This document shows positions 17,690-26,695 of a stretch of DNA of 64,000 bases, piece by piece (position 1 is the first letter of the stretch; each line of letters starts with the position of its first letter). The translations under genes were made by a program, and so were the position numbers. The stretch covers positions 124,001 to 188,000 of the forward strand of contig JAPOVV010000038.1 in assembly GCA_026707945.1 (NCBI GenBank), in the 5' to 3' direction. The DNA is from Gammaproteobacteria bacterium. Its GTDB lineage: Bacteria > Pseudomonadota > Gammaproteobacteria > Pseudomonadales > Azotimanducaceae. The notes under the pieces were generated by a model. That model searched no databases. It saw only the letters and a program-made list of their open reading frames with translations, and was not told where the DNA came from.

Positions 17690-18526
17690 TCACAGGCCAG
17701 AGTCTCGAAGATTGTAGTAGCACACTGAAACGATCGGTGCCAATAAAACTAGGGTGAATATCTGGCTGACGAAGGTTCCTGCGCGGTTAAGCGTGTTCAT
17801 CCATTCCCCGGGATTGTCGTGTAGCAGCCAAAGCGGCACAAACAAGCCCAGATAAAACACCACCGTACACAAGGTAGCAAGAACTGATGCGATCGCAACC
17901 ACAACAAAGAGCCTTCCTAGTTGCGATTTTGACATGATCCAACTTCGACGAAAACATGAGAATACCCCAATATCTTCCATTACCATGGCAGGGAAAGCCA
18001 GGGTCAATTTCAGCGATATCCAAATCGAAATAGGGATCATTAACGCCAGTATCACCATAGCGATGGTGAAATTTCCTAGGATCAATCCACCGACCACGGG
18101 TAGAGCAGAGCAAGCCAGAATTGCGCAGCTAACTACTAAGTAGTAGAACGTTCGAACGAGAATACGAACATTAAGTGTGCGAAATGCAGCGACCGCTAAG
18201 CTCCAAGCTGATTCGATCGAGGAGTTAACTCGGGTCTGGGGCTGTGATTCGATTGTCTGAATGGTTAGAGGAACCACCGCTAACCACATTATCAAGGTAG
18301 AGGCAAAAACGATTGGTACTGATTCAAGAGCCTGCAGAGAAGGGAATTCCGACAAGTCAAATCCGAAAGTTGAATCAATAAAGGAATTTAGTCCCGATAA
18401 GGCTTGAGTTGTTACAAAACTCGCGATCAAAGCAATCGCGACGATGGTCACGAACTGCCTTCTTACTATGTGAAGACCAGTCTTGATTGTCGACCAGACA
18501 GGTAACTTTGTGATAGTCTGGCTCAT
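17690..18526 (-). CDS. Polytopic membrane protein, YciC/GPDPase-membrane-domain-like
   Basis: The 278-residue protein has about six hydrophobic segments. The segment LAFPAMVMEDIGVFSCFRRS, followed by W and a new helix, matches the glycerophosphoryl diester phosphodiesterase membrane domain/YciC-like families (pattern aPaiv.E..g...a..rSw.l). Those proteins are inner-membrane components of unknown function, sometimes fused to a GDPD enzyme, which is absent here. ATG 18526 is the only good start. It is 37 bp upstream of the giant metzincin gene on the same strand and may be co-transcribed with it. Confidence 0.6.
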   Translation of the reverse strand: MSQTITKLPVWSTIKTGLHIVRRQFVTIVAIALIASFVTTQALSGLNSFIDSTFGFDLSEFPSLQALESVPIVFASTLIMWLAVVPLTIQTIESQPQTRVNSSIESAWSLAVAAFRTLNVRILVRTFYYLVVSCAILACSALPVVGGLILGNFTIAMVILALMIPISIWISLKLTLAFPAMVMEDIGVFSCFRRSWIMSKSQLGRLFVVVAIASVLATLCTVVFYLGLFVPLWLLHDNPGEWMNTLNRAGTFVSQIFTLVLLAPIVSVCYYNLRDSGL

Positions 18527-19004
18527 AAATTCAAGATCTTAGGTCGAGAGGTCGAATTACGCATTTCGTCATGCCCACTCTGATCCAGAACAATAGCTAG
18601 GCGTATCGAAACCCATACAAAAAGTGGGCAAGATGAATCCTTCTACAGAGCGGCTTTAACCACGACGCTTGAAATGAACGTGACGTAAGCTGGCGAAAGC
18701 TAGTCAAGAACGACATGGCGCGGCCGATAGGCCCATAAGGCACGAATTCCAGGTTAAGTACTCCAACATGACATGGAAAACGTACGCTTCTGCGAGGTCA
18801 TTTTTAGGCGCGAATCCGCCGTACCAGTAGGTGGGGGCGCATCACGTCGATCGATGGAAATTGCGTTTTGCGTGTCCGAGTGACCCCCATATAGGGGCTC
18901 TGGGTGCTTTCTCGTGCCAGTTTGAGTAAATGTTAATGCATCGACTCTTGACGAATTGACTACTACGGTCGTTCGTTGGACGTAGAGGGCAGCGTGCCGT
19001 TAGG
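18527..19004. other. Gene-free interval
   Basis: About 480 bases with no reading frame that I can support. It holds a short near-palindrome CCCCCATATAGGGG around 18885-18898, of unknown meaning. The interval is upstream of 18526 (minus) and downstream of the AbiEi-like gene. Confidence 0.4.
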
Positions 19005-20093
19005 CTAATTCAGCCAAGGGAAATAGGTCTGCGCAAGATTCTCTGCTGCCGCCTTGTCGTGGTCGTTTCCAGCCCAGAGATCCAGATACGTTACGGTAGG
19101 ACTGCTACAGAACACATTCGCGGAAGGTTCAAACGCATCAAGAAACGGACTTTCGTCCTTGACGACCGAGAGTATGACGTTCGGACCTTCGACATTTCGT
19201 GTTAGTGCCAAAGCGGCGTACAGAACTTCGGCTCCCTTCTCGTTAACGTAGAACGTGTGTATTCCACTTGGATCAAGTGGTGCAAGCCGTTGCGCCGCGG
19301 AATGTAGGGAGTAAATTGCTCGAGGATGTTCGGGGAACGGATTAAGTTTGTCCCACAATCTCTGGTCAAACTCACTGCCCTGGAACGTCGTATATCCGCT
19401 GATGGACTCGCAGACGGGTGGGTGATAGCTATCGCGCCACTCTTGCAGCAACGAATTAGGCTGTACAAGCACAACACCTTCGGATTCGACTTCGATCCAT
19501 TCACGTTCAAGTAGCGCCCTCCGGACATTACTCACATGACCGTAGCTCGCGCGAGCCTCGTCAGCTAATTCGGCGACTCGCCATGCACGGTCCGGTTCAC
19601 GTAATAGGACACGAAGGATCGCTGCAGCCTTTGGCGTAAACAACGATCGTAGCGCTCGTGATTCAGTGACTGGTCGATCGGCGACAGCGCGCTCGATGTA
19701 AACTGATTCAAAAACAAGCCTAGCGTTTCCAAATAGATCGAGGTAAGCAACTTCATGGTCCGTGCAGATCGATCGTGACTTTGGAGATAGATACTGACTC
19801 AGGATCATCGGGATGATGGGTACATTGGCGTTCCCTTTGGGTACCTGCTGTAATCGAGCTATGTAACTTTCTAGCTGATAGATACCAGCACGTACGTAGC
19901 GGGGCGCGCCGTTTGCCTTAACGTGGACCGCGAGTGAAAAGTTGGCACCTGCGTGAGTAAAAAAGACTAGACCATCAATACCGTACTGCGTTAGAGATTC
20001 TTCGTCGTACCGCACCGAGTTGATTTGTGCCCCTGGAACCTGGCAGAGTAACGTACGAATGGCTTCAAAGGTATCAATTCCTTTTGCGTCCAT
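19005..20093 (-). CDS. AbiEi-type transcriptional regulator (type IV antitoxin family), no partner toxin
   Basis: From ATG 20093 (preceded by GTGAGAC) this gives 362 residues; a TTG at 20210 would add 39 residues lacking family features. The N-terminal half is an alpha/beta fold. A winged helix follows after FTPKAAAILRVLLREPDRAW, with LADEARASYGHVSNVRRALL as the recognition region. The C-terminus ends in TYLDLWAGNDHDKAAAENLA, the hallmark of long AbiEi-family proteins. AbiEi proteins are antitoxins and autorepressors paired with the nucleotidyltransferase toxin AbiEii. No AbiEii-like gene is found on either side, so this one may act as a stand-alone regulator or be orphaned. Confidence 0.7.
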   Translation of the reverse strand: MDAKGIDTFEAIRTLLCQVPGAQINSVRYDEESLTQYGIDGLVFFTHAGANFSLAVHVKANGAPRYVRAGIYQLESYIARLQQVPKGNANVPIIPMILSQYLSPKSRSICTDHEVAYLDLFGNARLVFESVYIERAVADRPVTESRALRSLFTPKAAAILRVLLREPDRAWRVAELADEARASYGHVSNVRRALLEREWIEVESEGVVLVQPNSLLQEWRDSYHPPVCESISGYTTFQGSEFDQRLWDKLNPFPEHPRAIYSLHSAAQRLAPLDPSGIHTFYVNEKGAEVLYAALALTRNVEGPNVILSVVKDESPFLDAFEPSANVFCSSPTVTYLDLWAGNDHDKAAAENLAQTYFPWLN

Positions 20094-20647
20094 TGTCTCA
20101 CTTTTTTCAACGTTTGATGAAAATATAGATTTTAGTAAAAATTGAGACGAGGGTTTTAGTAACGTATTACGTGGGCCGGCATGAGATACTGCCAAAATTC
20201 CTTGGATCAACGCGGCATGACTGCTTCTTGCTCATGCGTGGGGTTAGTCTTGGCTCTGCGGCATTAGGCGGGCTTTTTGTCAAATGGTCAAAGCATGTGG
20301 TTCTGTCCAATAAGACTAGGACGGAAAGCACAATGGAAACCGGGCAGAAATCGGCGCTATTCGAAGAAGGGATGCTCACACATGATCTACTCTTAGATTG
20401 AGGGATCCAAATTCCCGGGCAAAATACATAGGATTGTTACTATGACTCGCCCACCTATTTTGTGATAGATACCAAGAACTACCTACCAGAATTAACCAAT
20501 AGGTCTACACGTATGGACTTCGGTCAACACGATCAGTTTCTGTTTTCCTATTTTGATCAATCTAAGCTCTTGGAACGTGAGTACTACAGAGCTAGGATTA
20601 AGATATACGGACGATCTATTGTAAGACGAATGAATTGACCAAATCAG
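20094..20647. other. Gene-free interval, possible gene relic
   Basis: About 550 bases lie between an AbiEi-like gene and a membrane protein gene, both on the minus strand. Plus-strand frames at 20171-20401 and 20490-20638 give short translations with no domain I recognise; they may be relics of a lost gene. No clear repeat or terminator. Confidence 0.35.
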
Positions 20648-21940
20648 TCATAAACCGTTTTGAGAAAGAGAGTTAACCGCATAATCATTTTCCCAACATG
20701 GACTGGAAACGATTTCAAAAACCACTGACCGATTGAGATAGTCCAAACTGGTAATTCGTTCCTGATCCGTGCGTGTAGAAACTAACTGTTTTGATTCTAG
20801 CTCTTCGTAATCTACAATATATTCATACTCGACCACAAATCCATTTGTTTCTCCGATATGACATTCGCACGTTTGATTAATTAAGTGATCCTCGCTTTTC
20901 TGCATCTTACAACTAGGTAACATGCAACTGGTAGAAAGATTAGACATATCATCAACGTAACCTTGATTTAGACAATAATTACCTTGAGTATCTAGTTTCC
21001 CTCCTTTGCGAAGTAAATAAGAAGCAACGGTTAGGGTTCTCTTATTCGCTACATCGACATTGTAGTGATTTGATTCCTCTTCAGTAAACGCTCTGTTAGG
21101 TTGTACCTTCGAAGAGCTGAATAGACCTTGTACCTTCAAACGTAGTGCTTCGTTAGGGTTCTCGGCCTGACATGACTTTAATGCCGCGTCGAACGCATCT
21201 AAACTTCCGATCATTTGAGGAGTAAGACATATACCCCTTCCGTCCTTTACGCTTCCACTATCAACGTAAAACAGATGGAAGTTTGCTCCTTTCTGAAACT
21301 GAAACGTAGAAGGTTGATACCTATGATCATTCTCCGGCAAAATGTTGTTTAGATACCAAGGACCGTGACTTTCAGGATAAACATACGACAATGAAATACG
21401 CGTCTGATCCGCAAACGGGGCTGCTGCAAGCGTTATTAAAAATAATAAACAAAGTGCCAAAAGGATAATTGTAAAGCCACTTCTTGCTAAAGAAAAAACA
21501 GCCCCGAACACACGTTTGATCTGAAGCGCAAAGCGCGCAATCTTCCATTGAGCTATCCAATCGCGGGCTAAAAAACCTCGTAATTCCACAAAGGTGGCTT
21601 TAACTTTATGTTGAACTTTTTCGCGAAACTTACCGATTAGAACGGTGATAGGCCATACAGCAAATATTAGAGGTAAAACACTTGCGACGATTGAATCTTC
21701 GTTCGTAATGTACTTTGAAATTATACCTTTAAAAAATATAACGATTACGTCAGCAAAGAAAATTCCTACGATAACAGTGATTATGAATAACGTTGCGATT
21801 AGTAAAAAAAGGATTAATTTTAGAAAAACTAAAAGAAAAGAAAGAAACGGATAGCAGAAGAGCCTGGTTGTCTCGACAGCAAGTTCGTGAACGGGATTTT
21901 GAAAAGCCTCAAGTTGAGAAGAGTTGCCAGTTTCTGTCAT
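20648..21940 (-). CDS. Inner-membrane protein with OmpA-like periplasmic segment
   Basis: The 430-residue product starts at ATG 21940 behind AGAGGCGG. Two or three hydrophobic stretches lie at residues 28-75 and 85-105 and another at about 155-175; the remainder should be periplasmic. Residues around 265-320 read LRLKVQGLFSSSKV ... YNVDVANKRTLTVASYL, which has the spacing of the OmpA/MotB peptidoglycan-binding fold (beta strand, then N..(L/V)A..R...V...L). The tail has several cysteines (SCMLPSCKMQ, CECHIG, PCWEN) that could form disulfides. AT-richer than its neighbours. The overall family is not recognised; the OmpA-like reading is tentative. Confidence 0.6.
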   Translation of the reverse strand: MTETGNSSQLEAFQNPVHELAVETTRLFCYPFLSFLLVFLKLILFLLIATLFIITVIVGIFFADVIVIFFKGIISKYITNEDSIVASVLPLIFAVWPITVLIGKFREKVQHKVKATFVELRGFLARDWIAQWKIARFALQIKRVFGAVFSLARSGFTIILLALCLLFLITLAAAPFADQTRISLSYVYPESHGPWYLNNILPENDHRYQPSTFQFQKGANFHLFYVDSGSVKDGRGICLTPQMIGSLDAFDAALKSCQAENPNEALRLKVQGLFSSSKVQPNRAFTEEESNHYNVDVANKRTLTVASYLLRKGGKLDTQGNYCLNQGYVDDMSNLSTSCMLPSCKMQKSEDHLINQTCECHIGETNGFVVEYEYIVDYEELESKQLVSTRTDQERITSLDYLNRSVVFEIVSSPCWENDYAVNSLSQNGL

Positions 21941-22056
21941 ACACCGCCTCTTTAGTTTGGAATTTCGGAACCTTAACGAGTTGAGTGTACCATCATTATA
22001 TTGGTTTTAATGACTAATCGGCGTTACTAACGTAATGACGATCATTTACTTGAATC

Positions 22057-23102
22057 TCGCTTATGCTGAATATTGTAAAGGGTGAAATAAGGCTTACTCG
22101 CTTAATCGCGTAGAAAGTCCCGAAACATAAAATACGCCGCGTGTAGTGTCTAAATACTTAGTGCCAAACCCTCGAGGCAGTATTTTGGAGGGGAGTGCAG
22201 GATTCCGTGACGGTTGTTCTACGTGCCGAGATGCCATGTTCTGCGACTCCGTTCGAACTAAATTAGAATGATTACTTCAGCCAACCGTTCGAGTTGTCGC
22301 GTAAGAGTCCCGTCGTTGAGATGTGCGTCTATGAAGATCGCCGTATTATTCGTGGTCAAGGATTTCGTCCTGACCGTGATGGATTGCGCACCGGTGGCGG
22401 AGCTTTGTGAGGCGTAGGTTTAGGCACCCTGTACGGTCGCCGCCATGGCAACTCACGAGGCGTGATAGAGATCGTGTCTAGCCTCAAGACTGCCATGTTT
22501 GCATGGTGGGTGACGAGTGTGCAGAGTTCGGTCCCATTTGGGACTCTCGGCAAAGAAGGTTTCATACATCTCTAGGACGCCATATAAAGGGTCTAACGAG
22601 CGCTATGCAGCGAGCAATCAACCGCGCATTAGAAACGCCGTAGAATAAATCATCCCAGAGCGGTTCTCGGGTTCCTGGATGGTCGTTTGCTGATGTAGGC
22701 GGTTTTGAAAAAGTGCCCACTTGAAGCGATTGCGCAGCTTAGCGAAATAGGTATTCGTGAGGGCGTTGTATGTTTTATCAAGGCCATGAGCGTGGTAGCT
22801 AAAGCGGGTAAGATCGATGCATAGGTCATGCTTCCGTGCGCAATTCGCGCCACAATGGATGCACGTTCGTTTGCGATAGAGGTTCCGTTCCCGTTCGCGT
22901 ACTTAGTGGGGTTCGGTATTACTTGGATCGGCTTGTTGAATGGCCGCGATAACCTGGTCGAATTGTTTCGCAGTCAGGGTATATGGTAGGACAAGATAAC
23001 GCTTACTTAAGTGTCGTTCGATTCATACGTGTCGTAAGTGATTGATAGCCAACAAAGCTTAGGCACGATTTCGAAAAATCCGCGATTAAAATGCACGAGA
23101 AC
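22057..23102 (-). mobile_element. Decayed IS1595-family copy
   Basis: This stretch is collinear with the intact IS1595 element at 25481-26538 but full of substitutions and indels. Clear matching blocks are ACTCTCGGCAAAGAAGGTTT (about 22540 versus 25985), CACAATGGATGCACGTTC-like sequence (22850 versus 26291), and GTCGTAAGT-ATTGATA--AACAAAGCTTAG (23031 versus 26469). The left end near 22057 and right end near 23102 resemble the intact terminal repeats in degenerate form. No continuous transposase frame remains. Its length of about 1.05 kb equals that of the intact copy, so it is an old full-length insertion that has decayed by point change. Confidence 0.8.
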
Positions 23103-23239
23103 CTATGTTGTCGTAACAGAAGATGACAAAAGACGCAACGCCGTTTTGAATCGTTCACACCCGGGGTTCAGGTCTAACGTTACCTCTTTAGCCATTAAAC
23201 CTCACAAATCTCTCACCTGTATGTGTCCAACTTGAGTCG

Positions 23240-23662
23240 TTACTCTCGATTCTCGTTTTTAGTCCGTTTTCCACCAAACGTGCGTACGGCGCGATACCAG
23301 ACTTGGCGTCGTAGCCAAGCCATACCGTCTTGTTTAAGGATCAAGAGAAAGATGCGGTCGGCGATCTTTCGATTCCTTCGCGTTCGGAATAGGTCGTTCA
23401 TAGCCATTGCTTGGCACATGATGTCGTGCACGAGAGTCGCTCTAACACTGTTTTTGGTTTGCACGACGGGTCCAGAAGCGCCATCCCACGCATAGCCTTG
23501 CTTGGCGGATAGTTCCCGATCACTTATCGTATAAAACTTGCCGTTGATCTCGGATTTTGTATGAAGCGAAAGTCCAAATTCCTTTTCGAAGTCTAGGTGA
23601 AAATCATCTTCTAGCTTGTACCTCCAGATTTTTTCGTAAGTAACCCCGTGGTTTGTCGGCAT
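23240..23662 (-). CDS. DUF1353 family protein
   Basis: The 140-residue product starts at ATG 23662 behind GGAGAAA. It has the DUF1353 core: KQGYAWDGASGP, then VRATLVHDIMCQ, then RKIADRIFLLILKQDGM and a C-terminal YRAVRTFGG. The family is common in phages and prophages and its biochemical function is unknown; the conserved His and Asp in LVHD suggest a metal or catalytic site (inference). It stands alone among insertion-sequence remains and may be a phage leftover. Confidence 0.82.
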   Translation of the reverse strand: MPTNHGVTYEKIWRYKLEDDFHLDFEKEFGLSLHTKSEINGKFYTISDRELSAKQGYAWDGASGPVVQTKNSVRATLVHDIMCQAMAMNDLFRTRRNRKIADRIFLLILKQDGMAWLRRQVWYRAVRTFGGKRTKNENRE

Positions 23663-24199
23663 GTCCGTTTCTCCGCATGGATCGTTCGCTCAATGATGTA
23701 TTTACTCTCCGACATTACTTCCGCTTCGAATGAGTGCTGTAACAATGCTTCGATACATGATTGAGCGAGCCAAGAGCATAAGGGATCATTTATAACTCTC
23801 TAACGCGATGAGAGAGAACGGAAAACGAGATTCCTGCAAACGTCTTTCCAGAAACACCCTTAGTACGATTGATCTGCGAATTCCGATGCTTAAGAAAGAC
23901 GACGAGCACACTCCATTCGACGCATTCGGCAGATCAATATTCAAGTTGCTAAATAATGTATGCATTGCTGTAGTTAACTGAGCTATATAGGCTTTGGCTT
24001 ATATGGACTCGCCCCGTTTTCCGTTTGAGAATTTTCATTGTTGATGTTTGAATCTTGATCGAGGACAGTCTTATATTCGGCTTCTTCATGCGGTGATGTC
24101 AGACGACGTAACCGCGAGCCCGAAAGGGTCTCCCGAAGGAGGAATTCGTCAGCCGGACCCTTTCTCTTGTACGTGCTTGTAGGCACTTAGCCAAAGTTG
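23663..24199. other. Gene-poor interval before IS110
   Basis: About 540 bases without a supportable gene. A short minus frame at 23983-24186 gives a 67-residue basic translation without domains. The segment 24103-24145 holds a loose inverted arrangement (CGAGCCCGAAAGGG / CCCTTTCTC) and could be part of the IS110 flank. Confidence 0.35.
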
Positions 24200-24335
24200 G
24201 GTTCGCCGACTGCGTCTGTTCGATCCTGATCCTTACTCAGTTTATGGTCCTTCTCAAGGGAATGGCAGGCGTGACCGGGGTTAGCCGGGTACGTTCGCCG
24301 TGTCAGGTTGGTAGGTGGTCATGTGTTGGTTTCCT

Positions 24336-25394
24336 TTAGTTCTGATGAATGAATTTCGATGATGCATGGCGCGCATGATCGAATGTCGTTCCATGGTGAG
24401 TTAACGCCCAAAGCACACGAGCATTCTTGTTCGCCCATGCGACGGCGAGCACTTTCTTAGGTTTGGTCACGAGCGCGTCCTGGATAGCAGCGGTTTGTTC
24501 GCTGAACTTCCGCCGTCGTTGTCGTACCAACGCCATGCCACCTTGTACGAGCAGATACCTCAGATCCCGTTGTCCCATCTTGGTAATACCGCCCAGACGC
24601 TGTTGCCCGCCCGTACTGTATTCCCTTGGTGTCAGACCGATCCAGGCCGCGAATTCGCGACCGTTCTTGAACTGCGTCAAGTCGCCGGCGAATGCGAGCA
24701 GCGCGAAGGCAGTGATCGGGCCGACGCCAGGTACGGTCTGATACCGTTTCGCGTCCGGATCCGTGGCGATGATCGCACGCATCTTGGCCTCGCAGTCGTC
24801 GATCTGGGTGGTCAGACGCTCAACCTGGTCGAACAACACGGCTAACGTTCCCGGAACTGAGACGGGCAACGGTTCAAGGGTCTTCAACGTGCCATCTTCA
24901 AGCGCGGCGCGGAGCTTGCCTAACGCGGCGAATCCGCGTCCGCAGATGATGCCGAATTCCAACAGATGACTGCGAATCGCATTGGCTGTCTGCGTGCGTT
25001 GCTGCACGAAGAGCGCACGTGTGCGATACAGCGCCGCACGCGCTTGTGTTTCGCGGGTCTTGACGGCTACAAAGCGCATCGAGGCACGGCTGGCAGCTTC
25101 GGCCACCGCGACTGCATCGTTGGCGTCGTTCTTCTGTCGCTTGACGAACGGCTTGACGTAATTGGCGGGAATCAGCTTGACGTCGTGCCCGAGGGCGCGA
25201 ATGGCGTGACCCCAGTAGTGTGAGCCGCCACAGCATTCCAACGCGACCGTACACGGCGCTTGCGTGCTAAGAAAGGGCAACACCTTCGCACGGGTTAGCG
25301 TTTTATTAAAAACGGTGCCGCCGCTCGCGTCAGCCCCGTGTAATGCGAAGCTGTGCTTTGCCGTATCGATGCCGATAACTTTACAATGATTCAT
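24336..25394 (-). CDS. IS110-family transposase/recombinase
   Basis: The 352-residue protein opens with VIGIDTAKHSF (D10), followed by TVALECCGG and the KRQKNDANDAVAVAEA block. These supply the acidic DEDD residues of the RuvC-like domain. The C-terminal half has VPGVGPITAFALLAF and AAWIGLTPREYSTGG, the Tnp_20 (transposase IS116/IS110/IS902) domain that carries the catalytic serine. Length fits the family, and there is no visible defect. ATG 25394 follows AGGAGA. It recombines its element through an RNA-guided mechanism in characterised relatives. The start codon lies at the edge of a 9-bp inverted repeat described separately. Confidence 0.92.
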   Translation of the reverse strand: MNHCKVIGIDTAKHSFALHGADASGGTVFNKTLTRAKVLPFLSTQAPCTVALECCGGSHYWGHAIRALGHDVKLIPANYVKPFVKRQKNDANDAVAVAEAASRASMRFVAVKTRETQARAALYRTRALFVQQRTQTANAIRSHLLEFGIICGRGFAALGKLRAALEDGTLKTLEPLPVSVPGTLAVLFDQVERLTTQIDDCEAKMRAIIATDPDAKRYQTVPGVGPITAFALLAFAGDLTQFKNGREFAAWIGLTPREYSTGGQQRLGGITKMGQRDLRYLLVQGGMALVRQRRRKFSEQTAAIQDALVTKPKKVLAVAWANKNARVLWALTHHGTTFDHARHASSKFIHQN

Positions 25395-25475
25395 GGACTC
25401 GTTCTCCTAATGATTTCGTTAATCGAGAAAAATCATTATTGGCACATTGCGATGCCTCACCGAGGGCGAGTCCAT
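25393..25475. repeat. Nested inverted repeats in the 5' leader of IS110
   Basis: An outer 9-bp pair ATGGACTCG (25393-25401) / CGAGTCCAT (25467-25475) encloses an inner 9-bp pair TAATGATTT (25408-25416) / AAATCATTA (25430-25438), both perfect. The leader RNA would fold with the transposase start at the base of the outer stem and the ribosome site inside it. This may be translation control or part of a guide RNA; both are inference. Confidence 0.55.
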
Positions 25476-25480
25476 ACCTT

Positions 25481-26538
25481 CTCTTATGTATTTAACTGTT
25501 GCTTTTGCTGCATGTGGTCGCGAATGAAATCAGGTTCGATGGTCTTGTCCGGTCGAAATTCCTGACGCATCAACCAGTTCATGTAGTTGTCGAGGTACTT
25601 CGTACCGACGCCTCGATGCCAGCGATTCAAGGTCGTTTTCATGGTTTGGTGACGGTTATTCACCGTGTTGAGATGCCAACGTCCACGAACTCGCTCGCCA
25701 TGACTGCGATTAATCACTTCATGCGGGCGCTCGAGTTGACGCGTCGCGGCAGCATAACTGCGGTGCGCATCGCTAACGATCACCGTATCCGGGTTGGTCC
25801 GTGATCGCATCGTGACCGTGACAGACACCGCACCCGTGGCAAAGCTGTGCCAGGCATAGGTCTCGCCGCCGCGTGCCACGGCGGTCATGATCGGCTGCTG
25901 TGCATGCGACAGGCCGCGCTGCCCTCTGAGGCCACCACGTTTGCGTGGCGGGCGGCGGCGCCGCAAGGTCCGATCGCCCTTGGCACTCTCGGCAAAGAAG
26001 GTTTCGTCCATCTCGACCACACCGCACAACGGCGCTAACGCGCGTGCCTCAGCGAGGAAGCGGTGCCGCCACAGAAACGCAGTGCGATAACCGATCCCAC
26101 ACCGGTTTGCAGCTTCCTGGAGTGTGGTGCGTTGTCGCAGGCATTCTTGAAACAACGGCCACTTACCCCGATGGCGTAGCTTCGCCAACCCCGTCCCCGT
26201 GAGCGCGGTATACGTCTTACCGCAGCCCTCGGCAAGGCACCGAAAGCGCATCAGACCAGCGCTCTTACCGTGCTTCCGTGTCCCAGTCGCACCGCAATGG
26301 ATGCACCGACGTTCATCGGCGAGTCGTCGTTCACGCGCACGGACCTGATGGGGCACGGTGCCGCCTGGATCCGGTCGCTGAAGGGCTGCGATAACTTGCT
26401 GTCGCTGTGTCCCGGTCAGAGTCTCTAGGTGAGCCAGATAGTGCCTAAATAAAAATCGCTTCATGTATGTCGTAAGTCATTGATAACTAACAAAGCTTAG
26501 ACACGATTTTGAAAAAACCACAATCAAATACATAAGAG
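25481..26538 (-). mobile_element. Intact IS1595-family insertion sequence
   Basis: A transposase gene bounded by terminal inverted repeats CTCTTATGTATTT (25481-25493) and its complement AAATACATAAGAG (26526-26538), total 1058 bp. The transposase stop codon lies inside the left repeat. I see no matching 8-bp target duplication at the two flanks. It directly abuts the IS110 leader. A decayed copy lies at 22057-23102. Confidence 0.8.
25484..26464 (-). CDS. IS1595-family (ISXO2-like) transposase
   Basis: The 326-residue protein has an N-terminal zinc ribbon (CIHCGATGTRKHG ... FRCLAEGC), a helix-turn-helix-like part (LQEAANRCGIGYRTAFLWRH) and the ISXO2-like DDE domain. The latter shows D153 in VVEMDETFF, D232 in VIVSDAHRSY and the late HLNTVNNRHQTMK block. 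Family length is normal and no frame break is seen, so it is probably active. It ends within the left terminal repeat. Confidence 0.92.
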   Translation of the reverse strand: MKRFLFRHYLAHLETLTGTQRQQVIAALQRPDPGGTVPHQVRARERRLADERRCIHCGATGTRKHGKSAGLMRFRCLAEGCGKTYTALTGTGLAKLRHRGKWPLFQECLRQRTTLQEAANRCGIGYRTAFLWRHRFLAEARALAPLCGVVEMDETFFAESAKGDRTLRRRRPPRKRGGLRGQRGLSHAQQPIMTAVARGGETYAWHSFATGAVSVTVTMRSRTNPDTVIVSDAHRSYAAATRQLERPHEVINRSHGERVRGRWHLNTVNNRHQTMKTTLNRWHRGVGTKYLDNYMNWLMRQEFRPDKTIEPDFIRDHMQQKQQLNT

Positions 26539-26695
26539 CCATTAGTTTTGTTGTCTTTTCTGCATTGAGTCAGTACGGCCTTGTCTACGATTTGATACTA
26601 CGAACCTCAACAGAGAGAACATCCCCGGCGCATCGGCCACAACTGAGACTTCACCGAAGGACGTTATAATCGATTGAAAACTGGCAAATTACATT

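Larger units (their letters stand above)
24200..25480 (-). mobile_element. IS110-family insertion sequence (ends approximate)
   Basis: An intact IS110-type transposase gene (24336-25394) with non-coding flanks. The 5' flank runs 86 bases to the edge of the neighbouring IS1595; the 3' flank is at least 130 bases. IS110 elements lack normal terminal inverted repeats, and many express a structured non-coding RNA (bridge or seek RNA) from a flank, so ends cannot be read directly. The bounds given are estimates. Confidence 0.5.

Noticed and set aside
20490-20638. Possible transposase relic (QFLFSYFDQSKLLEREYY)
   Set aside because: The resemblance to transposase N-termini is too short and weak to name a family.
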